Notes under the pieces: model-generated | What the model was told of the DNA's origin: nothing | Database searches by the model: none | What the model saw: the letters and a program-made list of their open reading frames with translations, nothing else | Position numbers and translations under genes: made by a program | DNA from: an archaeon | Lineage (GTDB): Archaea; Thermoproteota; Nitrososphaeria; Nitrososphaerales; UBA183 | NCBI GenBank assembly: GCA_021786335.1 | Contig: JAJYNM010000007.1 | Location: forward strand, 1-23,295 | DNA length: 23,295 bases | Direction: 5' to 3' | Shown here: piece by piece, positions 5,624 through 13,866 of the stretch | Layout of the letters: each line of letters starts with the position of its first letter | Position numbering within the stretch: position 1 is the first letter of the stretch

Positions 5624-7315
5624 GTGTTGAGGAACTCCGAGGTCGCGGACATCCTGGACAGCTTGGGAGACCTCGCGGAAATCAACGGGGAAGACAGGTT
5701 CAAGGTGATTGCATACCGTAGGGCGGCCACCAGCATCAGGAACCTGAACGACGACGTGGAAGAGCTCTGGAAGCGGAGGCGGCTGGAAGACATCAGGTAT
5801 GTAGGCGGCGGCATAGCTCGGAAGATCGACGAGTACTTCAAGACTGGAAGACTCGAAATCCTGGAGAGGATGAAAGCGAAGACGCCTCCGGGCGTGCCGA
5901 AGCTCATGGCAGTCCAGGGGATAGGACCAAGGACAGCTTACCGTCTTTCCCACGACCTGGGGATTTCGAGCGTCGACGACCTGAAGTACGCTCTTGGGTC
6001 AGGGAGACTGGACTCGGAGTTCGGCCCCAAGGTCAGGGAGGCGTTCTTGGTGGGGATAGAAAGGCTCGCCAGTTTCGGGAAGCGGATGCTTGTCCCAGAG
6101 GCAGAGGCGGAGTTCCAGAAGCTGGCGTCTTATTTCTGCGCCCTGGGCATCGAGGTGAGGATCGCGGGTAGCCTGCGGCGCGGCAAGGAGACCGTCGGGG
6201 ACATCGACCTACTCTCCACCGACCCGAGGGTCATCGACGCCACCTCTGGGTGCCCCGGCGTAGCACAGGTCCTGGAGAGCGGTCCCAGGGGAGCGAGCGT
6301 GAAGCTGGGGAGCGGGGTGCAGGTAGACGTCAGGCTGTTCGCGCCGGAAGAGCTCGGGTCGGCACTGATCTATTTCACAGGCTCGAAGGACCACAACATA
6401 GCGCTGAGGAACCTGGCCATCGAGAAGGGATGGAAGCTCAACGAATACGGCCTCTTCGGGAAGGGAGGGGAGAGGCTCGCCGGAGCGACCGAAGAGGAGG
6501 TCTACCATGTGCTCGGTATGCGGTACATACCCCCTGAGTTGAGGGAGGACAGAGGTGAGGTTGCTGCGTCGCTCAATGGCGATCTCCCCGACCTCGTCAC
6601 GTTCGACGACATCAAAGGGGATTTGCAGATGCACTCGACGTGGAGCGATGGGGCCTTCGAGCTCGATGAGATGGCAAAAGCAGCCAAGGAGAGAGGATAC
6701 GAGTACATCGCGTTCACCGACCACTCGGTGTCTGTGAGGGTGGCCAACGGGCTGTCCGAAGAACGGTTCAAACGCCAGTGGAAGGAGATCGACAGGCTGA
6801 ACGCAGAGCTGGCGCCGTTCAGGGTGCTGAAGGGCGTCGAGGTGGAGATTAAAAGCGACGGAACGCTCGACTTCAGCGAGGATTTCCTCGACGAGTTCGA
6901 TATCGTCGGAGCGTCCCTTCATCAGAGCTTCAGGCAGAGTCCAGAGAAGCTGACGGATAGGGCGCTGAGCGCACTATCCCACCCCTCCGTGAACTTCCTG
7001 TGCCACCCCACCAACAGGTTGATCGGCAGGAGGGAAGGGAACCCCATAGACCTCTCGAAGGTGATCGAGACCGCGAAGAAGAAAGGCAAGATGCTCGAGA
7101 TTGACGGGGAACCGAAGAGGCTCGACCTCGACGACGTGTGGGCTCGGAAGGCTATGGAAGAAGGGGTGCCCTTGGTGGTAGACTCGGACGCACACTCAGT
7201 GGGTGAGCTGGACAACGTCGCCTACGGGGTGACTGTCGCAAGGAGGGCATGGCTGGATGCCAGGGGCATAGCGAACACCAGGGGGCTCCATGACTTCCTG
7301 AAACTCCTCGGCTAG
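5624..7315 (+). CDS. polX: Family X DNA polymerase with C-terminal PHP domain (PolX)
   Basis: A gap-filling repair polymerase with a PHP phosphoesterase domain that provides 3'-5' exonuclease or AP-endonuclease activity in characterised bacterial homologues. 563 residues, the normal length. Order: 8-kDa helix-hairpin-helix domain with 'YVGGGIARKIDEYFKTG' (59-75) and a second hairpin 'VQGIGPRTAYRL' (97-108); palm with 'AGSLRRGKETVGDIDLL' (D193 and D195) and third acid D235 (VDVRLF); 'YFTGSKDHN' (250-258); PHP from about 330 with 'GDLQMHSTWSDG' (332-343), 'FTDHS' (364-368), 'HPTNR' (461-465) and 'DSDAHS' (520-525). The first PHP position is Gln where many PHP proteins have His; I recall the same Gln in Thermus PolX, so it need not mean loss of activity. 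The GTG start fits the palindromic TATA box. It is followed by tRNA-Leu. Confidence 0.95.
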   Translation: MLRNSEVADILDSLGDLAEINGEDRFKVIAYRRAATSIRNLNDDVEELWKRRRLEDIRYVGGGIARKIDEYFKTGRLEILERMKAKTPPGVPKLMAVQGIGPRTAYRLSHDLGISSVDDLKYALGSGRLDSEFGPKVREAFLVGIERLASFGKRMLVPEAEAEFQKLASYFCALGIEVRIAGSLRRGKETVGDIDLLSTDPRVIDATSGCPGVAQVLESGPRGASVKLGSGVQVDVRLFAPEELGSALIYFTGSKDHNIALRNLAIEKGWKLNEYGLFGKGGERLAGATEEEVYHVLGMRYIPPELREDRGEVAASLNGDLPDLVTFDDIKGDLQMHSTWSDGAFELDEMAKAAKERGYEYIAFTDHSVSVRVANGLSEERFKRQWKEIDRLNAELAPFRVLKGVEVEIKSDGTLDFSEDFLDEFDIVGASLHQSFRQSPEKLTDRALSALSHPSVNFLCHPTNRLIGRREGNPIDLSKVIETAKKKGKMLEIDGEPKRLDLDDVWARKAMEEGVPLVVDSDAHSVGELDNVAYGVTVARRAWLDARGIANTRGLHDFLKLLG

Positions 7316-7328
7316 CTGCTCTCCAACG

Positions 7329-7335
7329 TTAATAA
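7329..7335 (+). promoter_or_regulatory. TATA box (box A) of tRNA-Leu
   Basis: TTAATAA, centred 27 nt before the tRNA 5' nucleotide. It calibrates the TATA-to-start distance used for protein genes in this window. Confidence 0.6.
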
Positions 7336-7358
7336 CGCAAGGCTGATGCGCCGCAACT

Positions 7359-7458
7359 GCGGGGGTAGCTAAGCCTGGCCAAAAGCGGGGGACTTAAGCG
7401 GCCGTTCGCAGAGATCCCCTCCCTTAGGGGTTCATGGGTTCGAATCCCATCCCCCGCA
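7359..7458 (+). tRNA. tRNA-Leu(UAA) with a 15-nt intron
   Basis: The cloverleaf closes completely. Acceptor GCGGGGG (7359-7365) pairs with CCCCCGC (7451-7457), with discriminator A at 7458 and no encoded CCA. The D stem is GCT/AGC (7368-7370 and 7384-7386). The anticodon stem GGGGA (7388-7392) pairs with TCCCC (7415-7419). The spliced loop is CTTAAGA with anticodon TAA at 7395-7397. The long variable arm (7420-7433) is the type II arm of Leu and Ser tRNAs. The T stem ATGGG/CCCAT encloses TTCGAAT. Anticodon UAA reads the Leu codon UUA. The extra bases after position 37 are an archaeal-type intron. Confidence 0.95.
7399..7413 (+). other. tRNA intron after position 37
   Basis: Fifteen bases (CGGCCGTTCGCAGAG) lie between G37 and A38. 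Removing them leaves a normal 7-base loop. A 36/37 split would leave the same mature tRNA, because a G occurs at both junctions. Such introns are removed by the archaeal splicing endonuclease at a bulge-helix-bulge. It is near the short end for archaeal introns. Confidence 0.8.
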
Positions 7459-8052
7459 TCCCTAGGACTCGTCCTTCATGGGGTTTAAAGCCGTCCCTTA
7501 ACCCAAGATGGATGGGGCAAGCGCCGCAGCTTGACGTCGCGTCCGGCAGATTCGGAGGGGCTGGTGGCCCTTGGGAGTCTCGCGGCTGGCCCTGTGGTGC
7601 CTGAGTGGGGATGCCTCCACAGACTGGCTTCTCTCGTCTGACCACGGGATTTTCTTCTGACTGGAGCTCACTACGAGGGCCACCTTCTACTCGTGCTCGA
7701 CGCTGCGCGCGGGTCCCAAGCGAAGATGCGCCCACAGACGTAGACGCGAGGTAGGCCGGCCTTGCCTCTCGCGCTGCCCGGGGGCGCCTGCAACAGTCTC
7801 TTCTCTTTGCACGCCAGGGTCATCCCCTTCCCACGATTGAAGACGCCGCGTTCCCCCGAGCTACCCACCATCTAGCACAGCCGGCGGGCGAAGGATACGC
7901 GTGATACAGAGGCTGGTTGATAGATGAAATGTTGACGTCTGGGTCAGCGAATGGCACAGTGGCGCCCTACGCGTGCTCCGACGGTTCCTGCGTCAAGCTG
8001 TCCTCAATACCATCAAACTCGGCTCGGCTTGATACGGGGCTCTCGACCAATC
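7459..8052. other. Intergenic stretch of about 600 bp, no gene recognised
   Basis: The sequence is GC-rich and no frame on either strand gives a recognisable protein, initiation context or domain. I see no tRNA, C/D-box pair, RNase P signature or SRP signature. AT-rich words (TTTAAA near 7490) could be unused promoter-like sites. It may be a decayed gene, a long 5' region, or an unrecognised RNA. Confidence 0.4.
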
Positions 8053-8058
8053 TTAAAT
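8053..8058 (+). promoter_or_regulatory. TATA box of acetyl-CoA synthetase
   Basis: TTAAAT is centred 28.5 nt before ATG 8084, predicting a leader of only a few bases. Confidence 0.55.
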
Positions 8059-8083
8059 CTCCGTAAAGACGAGAAGGTGCAGG

Positions 8084-10123
8084 ATGGACGGGCCAGACTC
8101 AGAAGTAGCCGAGACTCAGATAGGGGTACACTGGAAGGAGGAGCCCCTCGTCGGCCTGCCCGCAGCCTTTGTCGCCCAGGCCAACATGTCGGACAGAGGC
8201 ATCTTCGAGCGCTTCTCTGAAGAGAACTTCCCCGAGTGCTTCAGGGAGTACGCGGACCTCCTTACATGGGATGAGAAATGGCACACTGTCCTCGATACAT
8301 CGAACCCGCCCTTCTGGAAGTGGTTCGTCGGAGGTAGGCTGAACGCGGCGTACAACTGCGTTGACAGGCATCTAACGAAGTACAGGAACAAGGCCGCCAT
8401 CATCTGGGTCCCCGAGCCTGAGGACGAGGCCCACGTAGTGATCACCTACCAGGAGCTCTACAGGAGGGTCAACGAGTTCGCCCTTGTACTCCAGGACATG
8501 GGGCTGAAGGCAGGGGACAGGGTCACGTTCCACCTCCCTATGACCCCCGAGCTCCCAATCTCCATGCTGGCATGCGCCAGGCTCGGCATCATCCATAACC
8601 AGGTCTTCGGCGGGTTCAGCGCCAGGGCTTGCGCCGAACGGATAGAAGACTCGAAGAGTGGCGTGCTAGTGACCATAGACGGATACTACAGGAACGGGAG
8701 GGTCATCGACAAGAAGAGGGAGGCCGACGTCGTAGTTGAGGAGGCTGGGAGGCTAGGGGCCCAGGTCGAGAAAGTACTCGTGTGGAAACGCCACCCTGGG
8801 AGGTATATTTCGACGGCGCCCATGGTCGAAGGCCGCGACTTCTTCGTAGACGACCTCGGGGCGCCGTTCCGGAACGAGACCGTGGCCCCAGTCTCCATGG
8901 ACTCGGAAGCGCCTCTCTTCCTGATGTACACCAGCGGATCCACGGGGAAGCCAAAGGGAGCTCAACACCGGACCGGCGGGTACCTGGCCTACGTCGCGGC
9001 CACTTCCAAGTACGTCCAGGACATTCACCCGGAAGACGTCTACTGGTGCTTCGCTGACATAGGGTGGATTACTGGACATTCGTACATAGTGTACGGCCCC
9101 CTGGCGCTGGCTGCTACCACCGTGATGTACGAGGGGGTCCCCCTCTATCCGGACGCTGGAAGACCTTGGAGGATAGCCGAAAGGCTGGGGGTGAACATAT
9201 TCCACACCGCTCCCACGACCATCAGGATGCTAAGGAAGTCAGGGCCTGACGAGCCTCTGAAGTACGACTATCACTTCAAAGCAATGACCACTGTGGGCGA
9301 ACCCATAGAGCCCGAGACCTGGAGGTGGTTCTACGAAGTGGTAGGGAAGAAGGAGGCGGTGATCACCGACACCTGGTGGCAGACTGAGACAGGGGGGTTC
9401 CTCTGCTCGACTCTACCTGCAATCAGCCCCATGAAGCCTGGGAGCGCCGGCCCCGGGATGCCTGGCATCTATCCGGTGATATATGACGAGGGCGGCGCCG
9501 TGATCTCTGCGGGAGAAAGGAGAGCCGGGAACCTGTGCATAAGGAACCCCTGGCCGGGGATCATGCAGACCATTTGGGGAGACCCCGATAGGTTCGTCAG
9601 GACGTATTACTCGAAGTACAACAGGGACAGAGAGAGCAAGGACTGGCACGCCTGGCCGTATTTCTCCGGGGACGGCGCCGTACTGGCTTCGGACGGATAC
9701 TTCCGTATCCTCGGCAGGATAGACGACGTGATCAAGGTAGCCGGCCACAGGTTGGGGACTAAGGAGCTGGAGAACGCGGTCCTGACCACCCCTGAAGTTG
9801 CCGAGGCTGCCGCTATAGCGATGTCTGATGAGGTCCGTGGCCATGTCCCTGTCGTGTACGCAGCACTGAAACCAGGAGTGTCGGACGTTTCCCCGAAGGC
9901 TCTGGAGGAGGCCATAAAGGAGAACGTGGTGAAACAGCTGGGCCCCATCGCGAGACCGAGGAGCGTCTACATCGTCCCCGACCTCCCCAAGACGAGATCA
10001 GGGAAGATCATGAGGCGCGTCCTCATGGCAATCTCGGACAGGAAAGATGACTACGGAGACATCACCACCCTTGCAAACCCAGACATCGTCCACGCCATTA
10101 GGGAGCTGGTACAGTCCTCCTAG
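8084..10123 (+). CDS. acs: Acetyl-CoA synthetase (AMP-forming)
   Basis: Activates acetate with ATP through acetyl-adenylate to acetyl-CoA. 679 residues, about the usual length. ANL-superfamily motifs appear in order: 'YTSGSTGKPKG' phosphate loop, 'DIGWITGHSYIVYGPL', 'TVGEPIEPETWRWF', 'TWWQTETGG' whose second Trp shapes the small acetate pocket, 'SGDGAVLASDGYFRILGRIDDVIKVAGHRLGT' hinge region, and the C-terminal catalytic Lys K641 in 'KTRSGKIMRRVL', the site acetylated in bacterial Acs. The N-terminal ACAS_N-like stretch is present ('WDEKWHTVLDTSNPPFWKWFVGGRLNAAYNC'). It has its own promoter and no operon partner. Close relatives using propionate are possible, but the Trp favours acetate. It would absorb acetate or scavenge it from fermentation of amino acids. 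Confidence 0.92.
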   Translation: MDGPDSEVAETQIGVHWKEEPLVGLPAAFVAQANMSDRGIFERFSEENFPECFREYADLLTWDEKWHTVLDTSNPPFWKWFVGGRLNAAYNCVDRHLTKYRNKAAIIWVPEPEDEAHVVITYQELYRRVNEFALVLQDMGLKAGDRVTFHLPMTPELPISMLACARLGIIHNQVFGGFSARACAERIEDSKSGVLVTIDGYYRNGRVIDKKREADVVVEEAGRLGAQVEKVLVWKRHPGRYISTAPMVEGRDFFVDDLGAPFRNETVAPVSMDSEAPLFLMYTSGSTGKPKGAQHRTGGYLAYVAATSKYVQDIHPEDVYWCFADIGWITGHSYIVYGPLALAATTVMYEGVPLYPDAGRPWRIAERLGVNIFHTAPTTIRMLRKSGPDEPLKYDYHFKAMTTVGEPIEPETWRWFYEVVGKKEAVITDTWWQTETGGFLCSTLPAISPMKPGSAGPGMPGIYPVIYDEGGAVISAGERRAGNLCIRNPWPGIMQTIWGDPDRFVRTYYSKYNRDRESKDWHAWPYFSGDGAVLASDGYFRILGRIDDVIKVAGHRLGTKELENAVLTTPEVAEAAAIAMSDEVRGHVPVVYAALKPGVSDVSPKALEEAIKENVVKQLGPIARPRSVYIVPDLPKTRSGKIMRRVLMAISDRKDDYGDITTLANPDIVHAIRELVQSS

Positions 10124-10206
10124 CCGACCTCCCGAGCGTGCAGTCTGCGCCGGCGGGCTCCCGGAACCTCCACGTCTGGACCGGGGAATCTGACACGTTC
10201 CGGCGG

Positions 10207-10809
10207 CTATGGCCTCGCTGGGTCGTCGGTCGACATCATGTGCCCTCCAAATCCGAGCGACCAGATTAGAACAGGGTACACCACAATCCTCTCCATCCCT
10301 CCGGCGCCGAGACCGAGGTACACCTTCCCGATGAAGAGGACGAGGGCGGCGAGGGTAATCACGCCGAGGGCAATCGAGAAGTACGACATCGGCCTCTTCT
10401 GGTAGCGGTAGGTCAGTACCGCCGCCAGCCCCGCAAAGAGGAAGACTATGAGAGAGAACACGCTGTGCCATATCCCCGTCGTCTCTGGGAATAGGCCGAC
10501 CCCTATCGCGCCGACTCCTGCAAGCGCGACGATGGCGGCTGTGGGAGTCGAATGGAAGGCCCGCTGGAGGTAGTAGGCGCCCAGCAGTATTAACAGCCCA
10601 AGGAGGATGATCGACCCGTTGAAGACGTCTGCGGAAGGTTCGATTACGCACGGCCCTGTGGAGGGGCAGAAGGCCCCCAGGTCACTGATGTAGTTAGTTG
10701 AGACGTTGTAGTTCGGGAACAGTATTTCTGCGAGCACCAGAAAGATGCTGAACTGGGCGGACCCCAGGAAGATGGATACCCCTGCCTTTGAGGCATTGGA
10801 CAGTGCCAA
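10207..10809 (-). CDS. DUF998 integral membrane protein
   Basis: A 200-residue protein with about six hydrophobic helices (roughly 10-30, 64-84, 90-106, 113-134, 144-163 and 173-187). Family marks are 'NYISDLG' after helix 1, 'SADVFNGSIILLGLL', 'GLFPETTGIWHSVFS' with the conserved Pro-Glu and His, and the repeated small-residue helices of DUF998. The function is unknown, and the membrane location is clear. TTG 10809 is taken as start because a TAAAA box lies 27 nt upstream. A short cysteine-containing loop (CPSTGPC) after helix 1 probably faces outside. It is convergent with acs and divergent from the M20 gene. Confidence 0.75.
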   Translation of the reverse strand: MALSNASKAGVSIFLGSAQFSIFLVLAEILFPNYNVSTNYISDLGAFCPSTGPCVIEPSADVFNGSIILLGLLILLGAYYLQRAFHSTPTAAIVALAGVGAIGVGLFPETTGIWHSVFSLIVFLFAGLAAVLTYRYQKRPMSYFSIALGVITLAALVLFIGKVYLGLGAGGMERIVVYPVLIWSLGFGGHMMSTDDPARP

Positions 10810-10833
10810 CGCCCCCAGACCCTTATGGTGTGC

Positions 10834-10838
10834 TAAAA
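10834..10838 (-). promoter_or_regulatory. TATA box of the DUF998 gene
   Basis: CTTTTAG on the minus strand, centred 27 nt before TTG 10809, consistent with a leaderless transcript. Confidence 0.45.
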
Positions 10839-10885
10839 GGGTAAGCCCTAAGGGCGGATTTCCCCGGTGAAGGCATCTGACTTCC

Positions 10886-10891
10886 TTTTAT
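10886..10891 (+). promoter_or_regulatory. TATA box of the M20-MBL-LigB operon
   Basis: TTTTAT is centred 25.5 nt before GTG 10914, so the mRNA should begin at or next to the start codon. Confidence 0.55.
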
Positions 10892-10913
10892 CCGTCGCAG
10901 CGGCGAGTCCGCC

Positions 10914-12110
10914 GTGGATTTCCTAGCAGAGGCGAAGAAGATCGAGGCCGGGCTGATCAGGACTAGGAGGACGCTGCACCAGCACCCGGAGCTTTCGTAT
11001 CACGAGGAGTGGACTTCCAAGTTCGTAGCCGACAGGCTGGAGGCGCTAGGAGTCCAGGTGAAGAGAGGGGTCGGCGGCAACGGCGTGGTTGGCATCCTGA
11101 AGGGATCCGCTGAAGGGAATGTCGTAGCTCTGAGGGCGGACATGGACGCCCTACCCGTCGCCGAGGCGGCCGACGTGGACTTCAAGTCGAAGGTCGACGG
11201 CGTGATGCACGCGTGCGGGCACGACACCCACATGGCGATGCTGCTGGGAGCCGCTGAAGTCCTGGCCCGGGCCAAGGGGGAGCTGCACGGCACGGTGAAG
11301 TTCCTCTTCCAACCTGCCGAAGAGCACGGAGGGAGGGGGGGCGCGCTCCCTATGATAGAGGACGGAGCGATGCTGGATCCGAAGGTCGACTACGTGTTTG
11401 GTCTGCACATCGACGGGGACAGGAAGGCAGGCGAGTTCGGGGTGAGGGCAGGGCCCGTGATGGCAGCCCCGGACTCGTTCAGGATTAGAATCGTGGGGAA
11501 GGGAGGGCATGGCTCCGCCCCCCACAAGACGGTGGATCCGGTCTATATCGCGGCCAACGTCATCCTAGGATTGCAGGGCATCTCTTCAAGGATGATGGAT
11601 CCCGTCCGCCCCTTCGTGATCACTGTCGGCTCTGTACATTCCGGGACCAAGGAGAACATCATCCCGGACTACGCCGAGCTCCAGGGGACCATAAGGACCC
11701 TCGACGAGGCGACCAGGAAAATCGCCAAAAAGAGGGTGGCGAAGGTCGTCGAAGGGATCTGCAGGTCCTACGGTGGCTCAGCCGAAGTCGAGTTCGAGAG
11801 GGACGCCTATCCCGTGACTGTGAACGACCCTGAGGCGACGGAGCAGGCGGTGAAGCTGCTCCGAAAGATCCGCGGCGCCCGGGTGAGGAGGATGGAACCG
11901 ATCCTAGGAGGGGAGGACTTTTCGAGGTTCTTGCAGATAGCTCCGGGCATGTTCTACTTTCTGGGGGCGGCGAACCCCGCCAAGGGGTGTGTGTATCCCA
12001 ACCACAGCTCCAGGTTCAAAGTCGACGAAGACGTTTTGAAGTACGGAGTCGCGTCGCTAGCCTTGCTCGCCTTCGAGTTCTGCAAGTATGGCACGGAGGG
12101 GCGAACCTGA
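10914..12110 (+). CDS. M20D family amidohydrolase (N-acyl-amino-acid or hippurate hydrolase-like)
   Basis: A zinc-type amidohydrolase releasing amino acids from N-acyl, N-aromatic acyl or related conjugates. 398 residues, typical length. Signatures are 'LHQHPELSYHE' (21-31), 'ALRADMDALPV' (72-82), the metal site 'MHACGHDTHMAML' with C101 and H103, 'QPAEEHGGRGG' with catalytic E136/E137 and H138, 'GLHIDG' with H165, the dimerisation-domain block 'GKGGHGSAPH' (195-204), 'IPDYAELQGTIRTLD', 'GGEDFSRFLQIAPGMFYFLGA' and the last metal His in 'YPNHSSRFKVDED'. The GTG start is leaderless. Its stop abuts the next GTG with no gap, so it is translationally coupled to the MBL gene. The exact substrate is unknown, and IAA-amino acid hydrolase or aminobenzoyl-glutamate-type annotations would be equally compatible. 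Confidence 0.9.
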   Translation: MDFLAEAKKIEAGLIRTRRTLHQHPELSYHEEWTSKFVADRLEALGVQVKRGVGGNGVVGILKGSAEGNVVALRADMDALPVAEAADVDFKSKVDGVMHACGHDTHMAMLLGAAEVLARAKGELHGTVKFLFQPAEEHGGRGGALPMIEDGAMLDPKVDYVFGLHIDGDRKAGEFGVRAGPVMAAPDSFRIRIVGKGGHGSAPHKTVDPVYIAANVILGLQGISSRMMDPVRPFVITVGSVHSGTKENIIPDYAELQGTIRTLDEATRKIAKKRVAKVVEGICRSYGGSAEVEFERDAYPVTVNDPEATEQAVKLLRKIRGARVRRMEPILGGEDFSRFLQIAPGMFYFLGAANPAKGCVYPNHSSRFKVDEDVLKYGVASLALLAFEFCKYGTEGRT

Positions 12111-13013
12111 GTGTACGCGAATAAGGTCTCCGATAAGGTGTACCTGCTTGATACTTACGCCCTGGGAGTCCCTGGGACCGTTGGCGCGTACATTCTGAAG
12201 GGGCCAAAGCCGGCCCTAGTCGACTGCGGCTACGCCTCCTCCTACGAGACCGTGCTCAAGGGTCTGGCTGAGGTCGGCATCACGCCCTCGGAAGTGAGAT
12301 ACATCATCCCGACCCACGTCCACCTGGACCACGCGGGGGCCGCAGGTAGGCTCCTGAAGGAAATGCCAAACGCCGAAGTGGTTGCCCATGAGAGGGGGGT
12401 CCCGCACCTTGTCGACCCTGCGAAGCTGGTCGAGAGCTCGACGAAGGTCTTCGGAGAGTCGATCATGGCGCTGTACGGCCGTCCTGAACCGATAGCGGCG
12501 GAGAGGGCGACAGGGGTCGGGGCGGAGGCCCACCTCGACCTCGGAGAAGGCCTGACCATCACAATGTTGCACACCCCGGGGCACGCCCCCCATCAGATCT
12601 CCGTCCTCGTTGACGGCGCAGGGTTGCTGCTGACAGCCGACGCGGTGGGCATCGTCTACCCCGACCTGAAGGCGCTGATCCCCACTACCCCACCCCCAAG
12701 CTTCCACCCGTCGCAGCTGGTGTCCACGATTGACATGCTGCGGCAGACCTCTCCTGGAATGTTGCTCCTCCCGCACTTCGCGGCCAGGAGAGACGTCGAC
12801 TGGGTGTTCGACAGGACAGCTGAGCTGGTGAAGTCATGGGTGGAGCAGGTTAGCCGCATGAAGAAGCGGCACATCGGCCTCGACCTGGCGGCCGCTTCAA
12901 TGGAGAAGACGGTGGCGGCTGAGGCAGGGGTAGAAGACCTCCCCCTCCATGCGAGGGTGTCTGTGAGGACTTCTGTCATGGGGATCATGCACTATCTCGA
13001 CAAGAACGCTTGA
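12111..13013 (+). CDS. Metallo-beta-lactamase-fold hydrolase
   Basis: 300 residues with a full binuclear metal site: H69-x-H71-x-D73-H74 (THVHLDH), H158 in 'HTPGHAPHQ', D177 in 'LTADAVG' and H222 in 'LLPHFA'. The strand order of the MBL fold is visible at the N-terminus ('GAYILKGPKPALVDCG'). The C-terminal 70 residues are a helical extension (VSRMKKRHIGLDL onward). Family members hydrolyse thioesters, lactones, phosphodiesters or other esters; the sequence does not choose between them. GTG 12111 follows the M20 stop directly, and the LigB-like gene starts 10 bp after its own stop, so the three are one operon. A joint route for an acylated or aromatic amino-acid conjugate is a reasonable inference. 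Confidence 0.88.
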   Translation: MYANKVSDKVYLLDTYALGVPGTVGAYILKGPKPALVDCGYASSYETVLKGLAEVGITPSEVRYIIPTHVHLDHAGAAGRLLKEMPNAEVVAHERGVPHLVDPAKLVESSTKVFGESIMALYGRPEPIAAERATGVGAEAHLDLGEGLTITMLHTPGHAPHQISVLVDGAGLLLTADAVGIVYPDLKALIPTTPPPSFHPSQLVSTIDMLRQTSPGMLLLPHFAARRDVDWVFDRTAELVKSWVEQVSRMKKRHIGLDLAAASMEKTVAAEAGVEDLPLHARVSVRTSVMGIMHYLDKNA

Positions 13014-13023
13014 ATAATGCGAA

Positions 13024-13866
13024 GTGCGTTCTGGAGACGTGCCCCTCGTCTTTGCATGCATAGCCCCCCACGGAGGCGAGATAGTACCGGAGCTCGCAGG
13101 CAGGAGGCTCAGGGCGTTCCTGCCTACCAGGGAAGGGATGCGTTCCCTAGCTTCGAGGATGGGACGGGCGAAGCCTGACACGATCGTGGTCGCCAGCCCT
13201 CACAGCGTTAGGCTTCACAGGCACATCGGGGTGGTGACGTCGGAGAACTCGTCTGGGTCCGTTGCAGAAGGGAACAAAAGCATCAGGCTCAGGGTCAAGT
13301 GCGACGTGGAGTTCGCCCGTGTGCTCGTCGAAGACGCTGATGGGACCGGGCTCCCGGTGGCCGGGGTCAACTACGGGGCAGACAAGGGACCGCTCTCTGA
13401 CCTGGCGATGGACTGGGGGACGCTGATCCCCCTGTGGTTCTTCTTGAGGGGGACGATGCCGAAGCCCAGGATAGTAGTAGTCGCTCCGTCTAGAGGCGTG
13501 CCGCTTCGTCAGAACTTCGAGTTCGGCAAGGTGGTGGCGCGCGCAGCCGAGCGCGGGGCGAAGCGGATAGCATTCGTCGCCAGCGCCGACCAGGCCCATG
13601 CTCACAGTAAGAGCGGGCCCTATGGATACAGCCCCAGCGCCGCCAAGTATGACGAATTCGTGGTCAGAGCAGTCAACGAAGGGAGGCTGGGCTCTATTCT
13701 AGAACTTGCGCCAGGAGTCATAGACGAGGCAAAGCCAGACAGCCCCTGGCAGATAGCCATGCTCGCTGGGGCCCTGTCGATGGTTCCAATGGAGGGCGAA
13801 GTGCTTTCCTATCAGGCCCCCACCTACTACGGGTTGCTCTGCGCGAGCTACTCCAGGAACCCGTAG
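13024..13866 (+). CDS. LigB-type class III extradiol dioxygenase-like protein
   Basis: 280 residues resembling the catalytic LigB/MEMO fold: 'CIAPHGGEIVPEL' with H16, 'VVASPHSVR' with H60, 'DKGPLSDLAMDWGTLIPLWFF', which corresponds to the family's 'DHGtwvPL' block, and 'ASADQAHAHSKSGPYGYSPSAAKYDEF' with D189, H192 and H194. The usual D-H-G in the third block is D-W-G here. Homologues include ring-cleaving dioxygenases and non-oxygenase proteins such as MEMO, so ring opening is not certain. The start is GTG 13024 or GTG 13039; the first is used. It is last in the operon, and its 3' end overlaps the convergent HAD gene by 19 bp. Confidence 0.78.
   Translation: MRSGDVPLVFACIAPHGGEIVPELAGRRLRAFLPTREGMRSLASRMGRAKPDTIVVASPHSVRLHRHIGVVTSENSSGSVAEGNKSIRLRVKCDVEFARVLVEDADGTGLPVAGVNYGADKGPLSDLAMDWGTLIPLWFFLRGTMPKPRIVVVAPSRGVPLRQNFEFGKVVARAAERGAKRIAFVASADQAHAHSKSGPYGYSPSAAKYDEFVVRAVNEGRLGSILELAPGVIDEAKPDSPWQIAMLAGALSMVPMEGEVLSYQAPTYYGLLCASYSRNP

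Noticed and set aside
7424..7735. Minus-strand frame ending in GMGFEPMNP across the tRNA gene
   Set aside because: This is the well-known false translation of the antisense strand of a tRNA T-arm; the tRNA itself folds fully.
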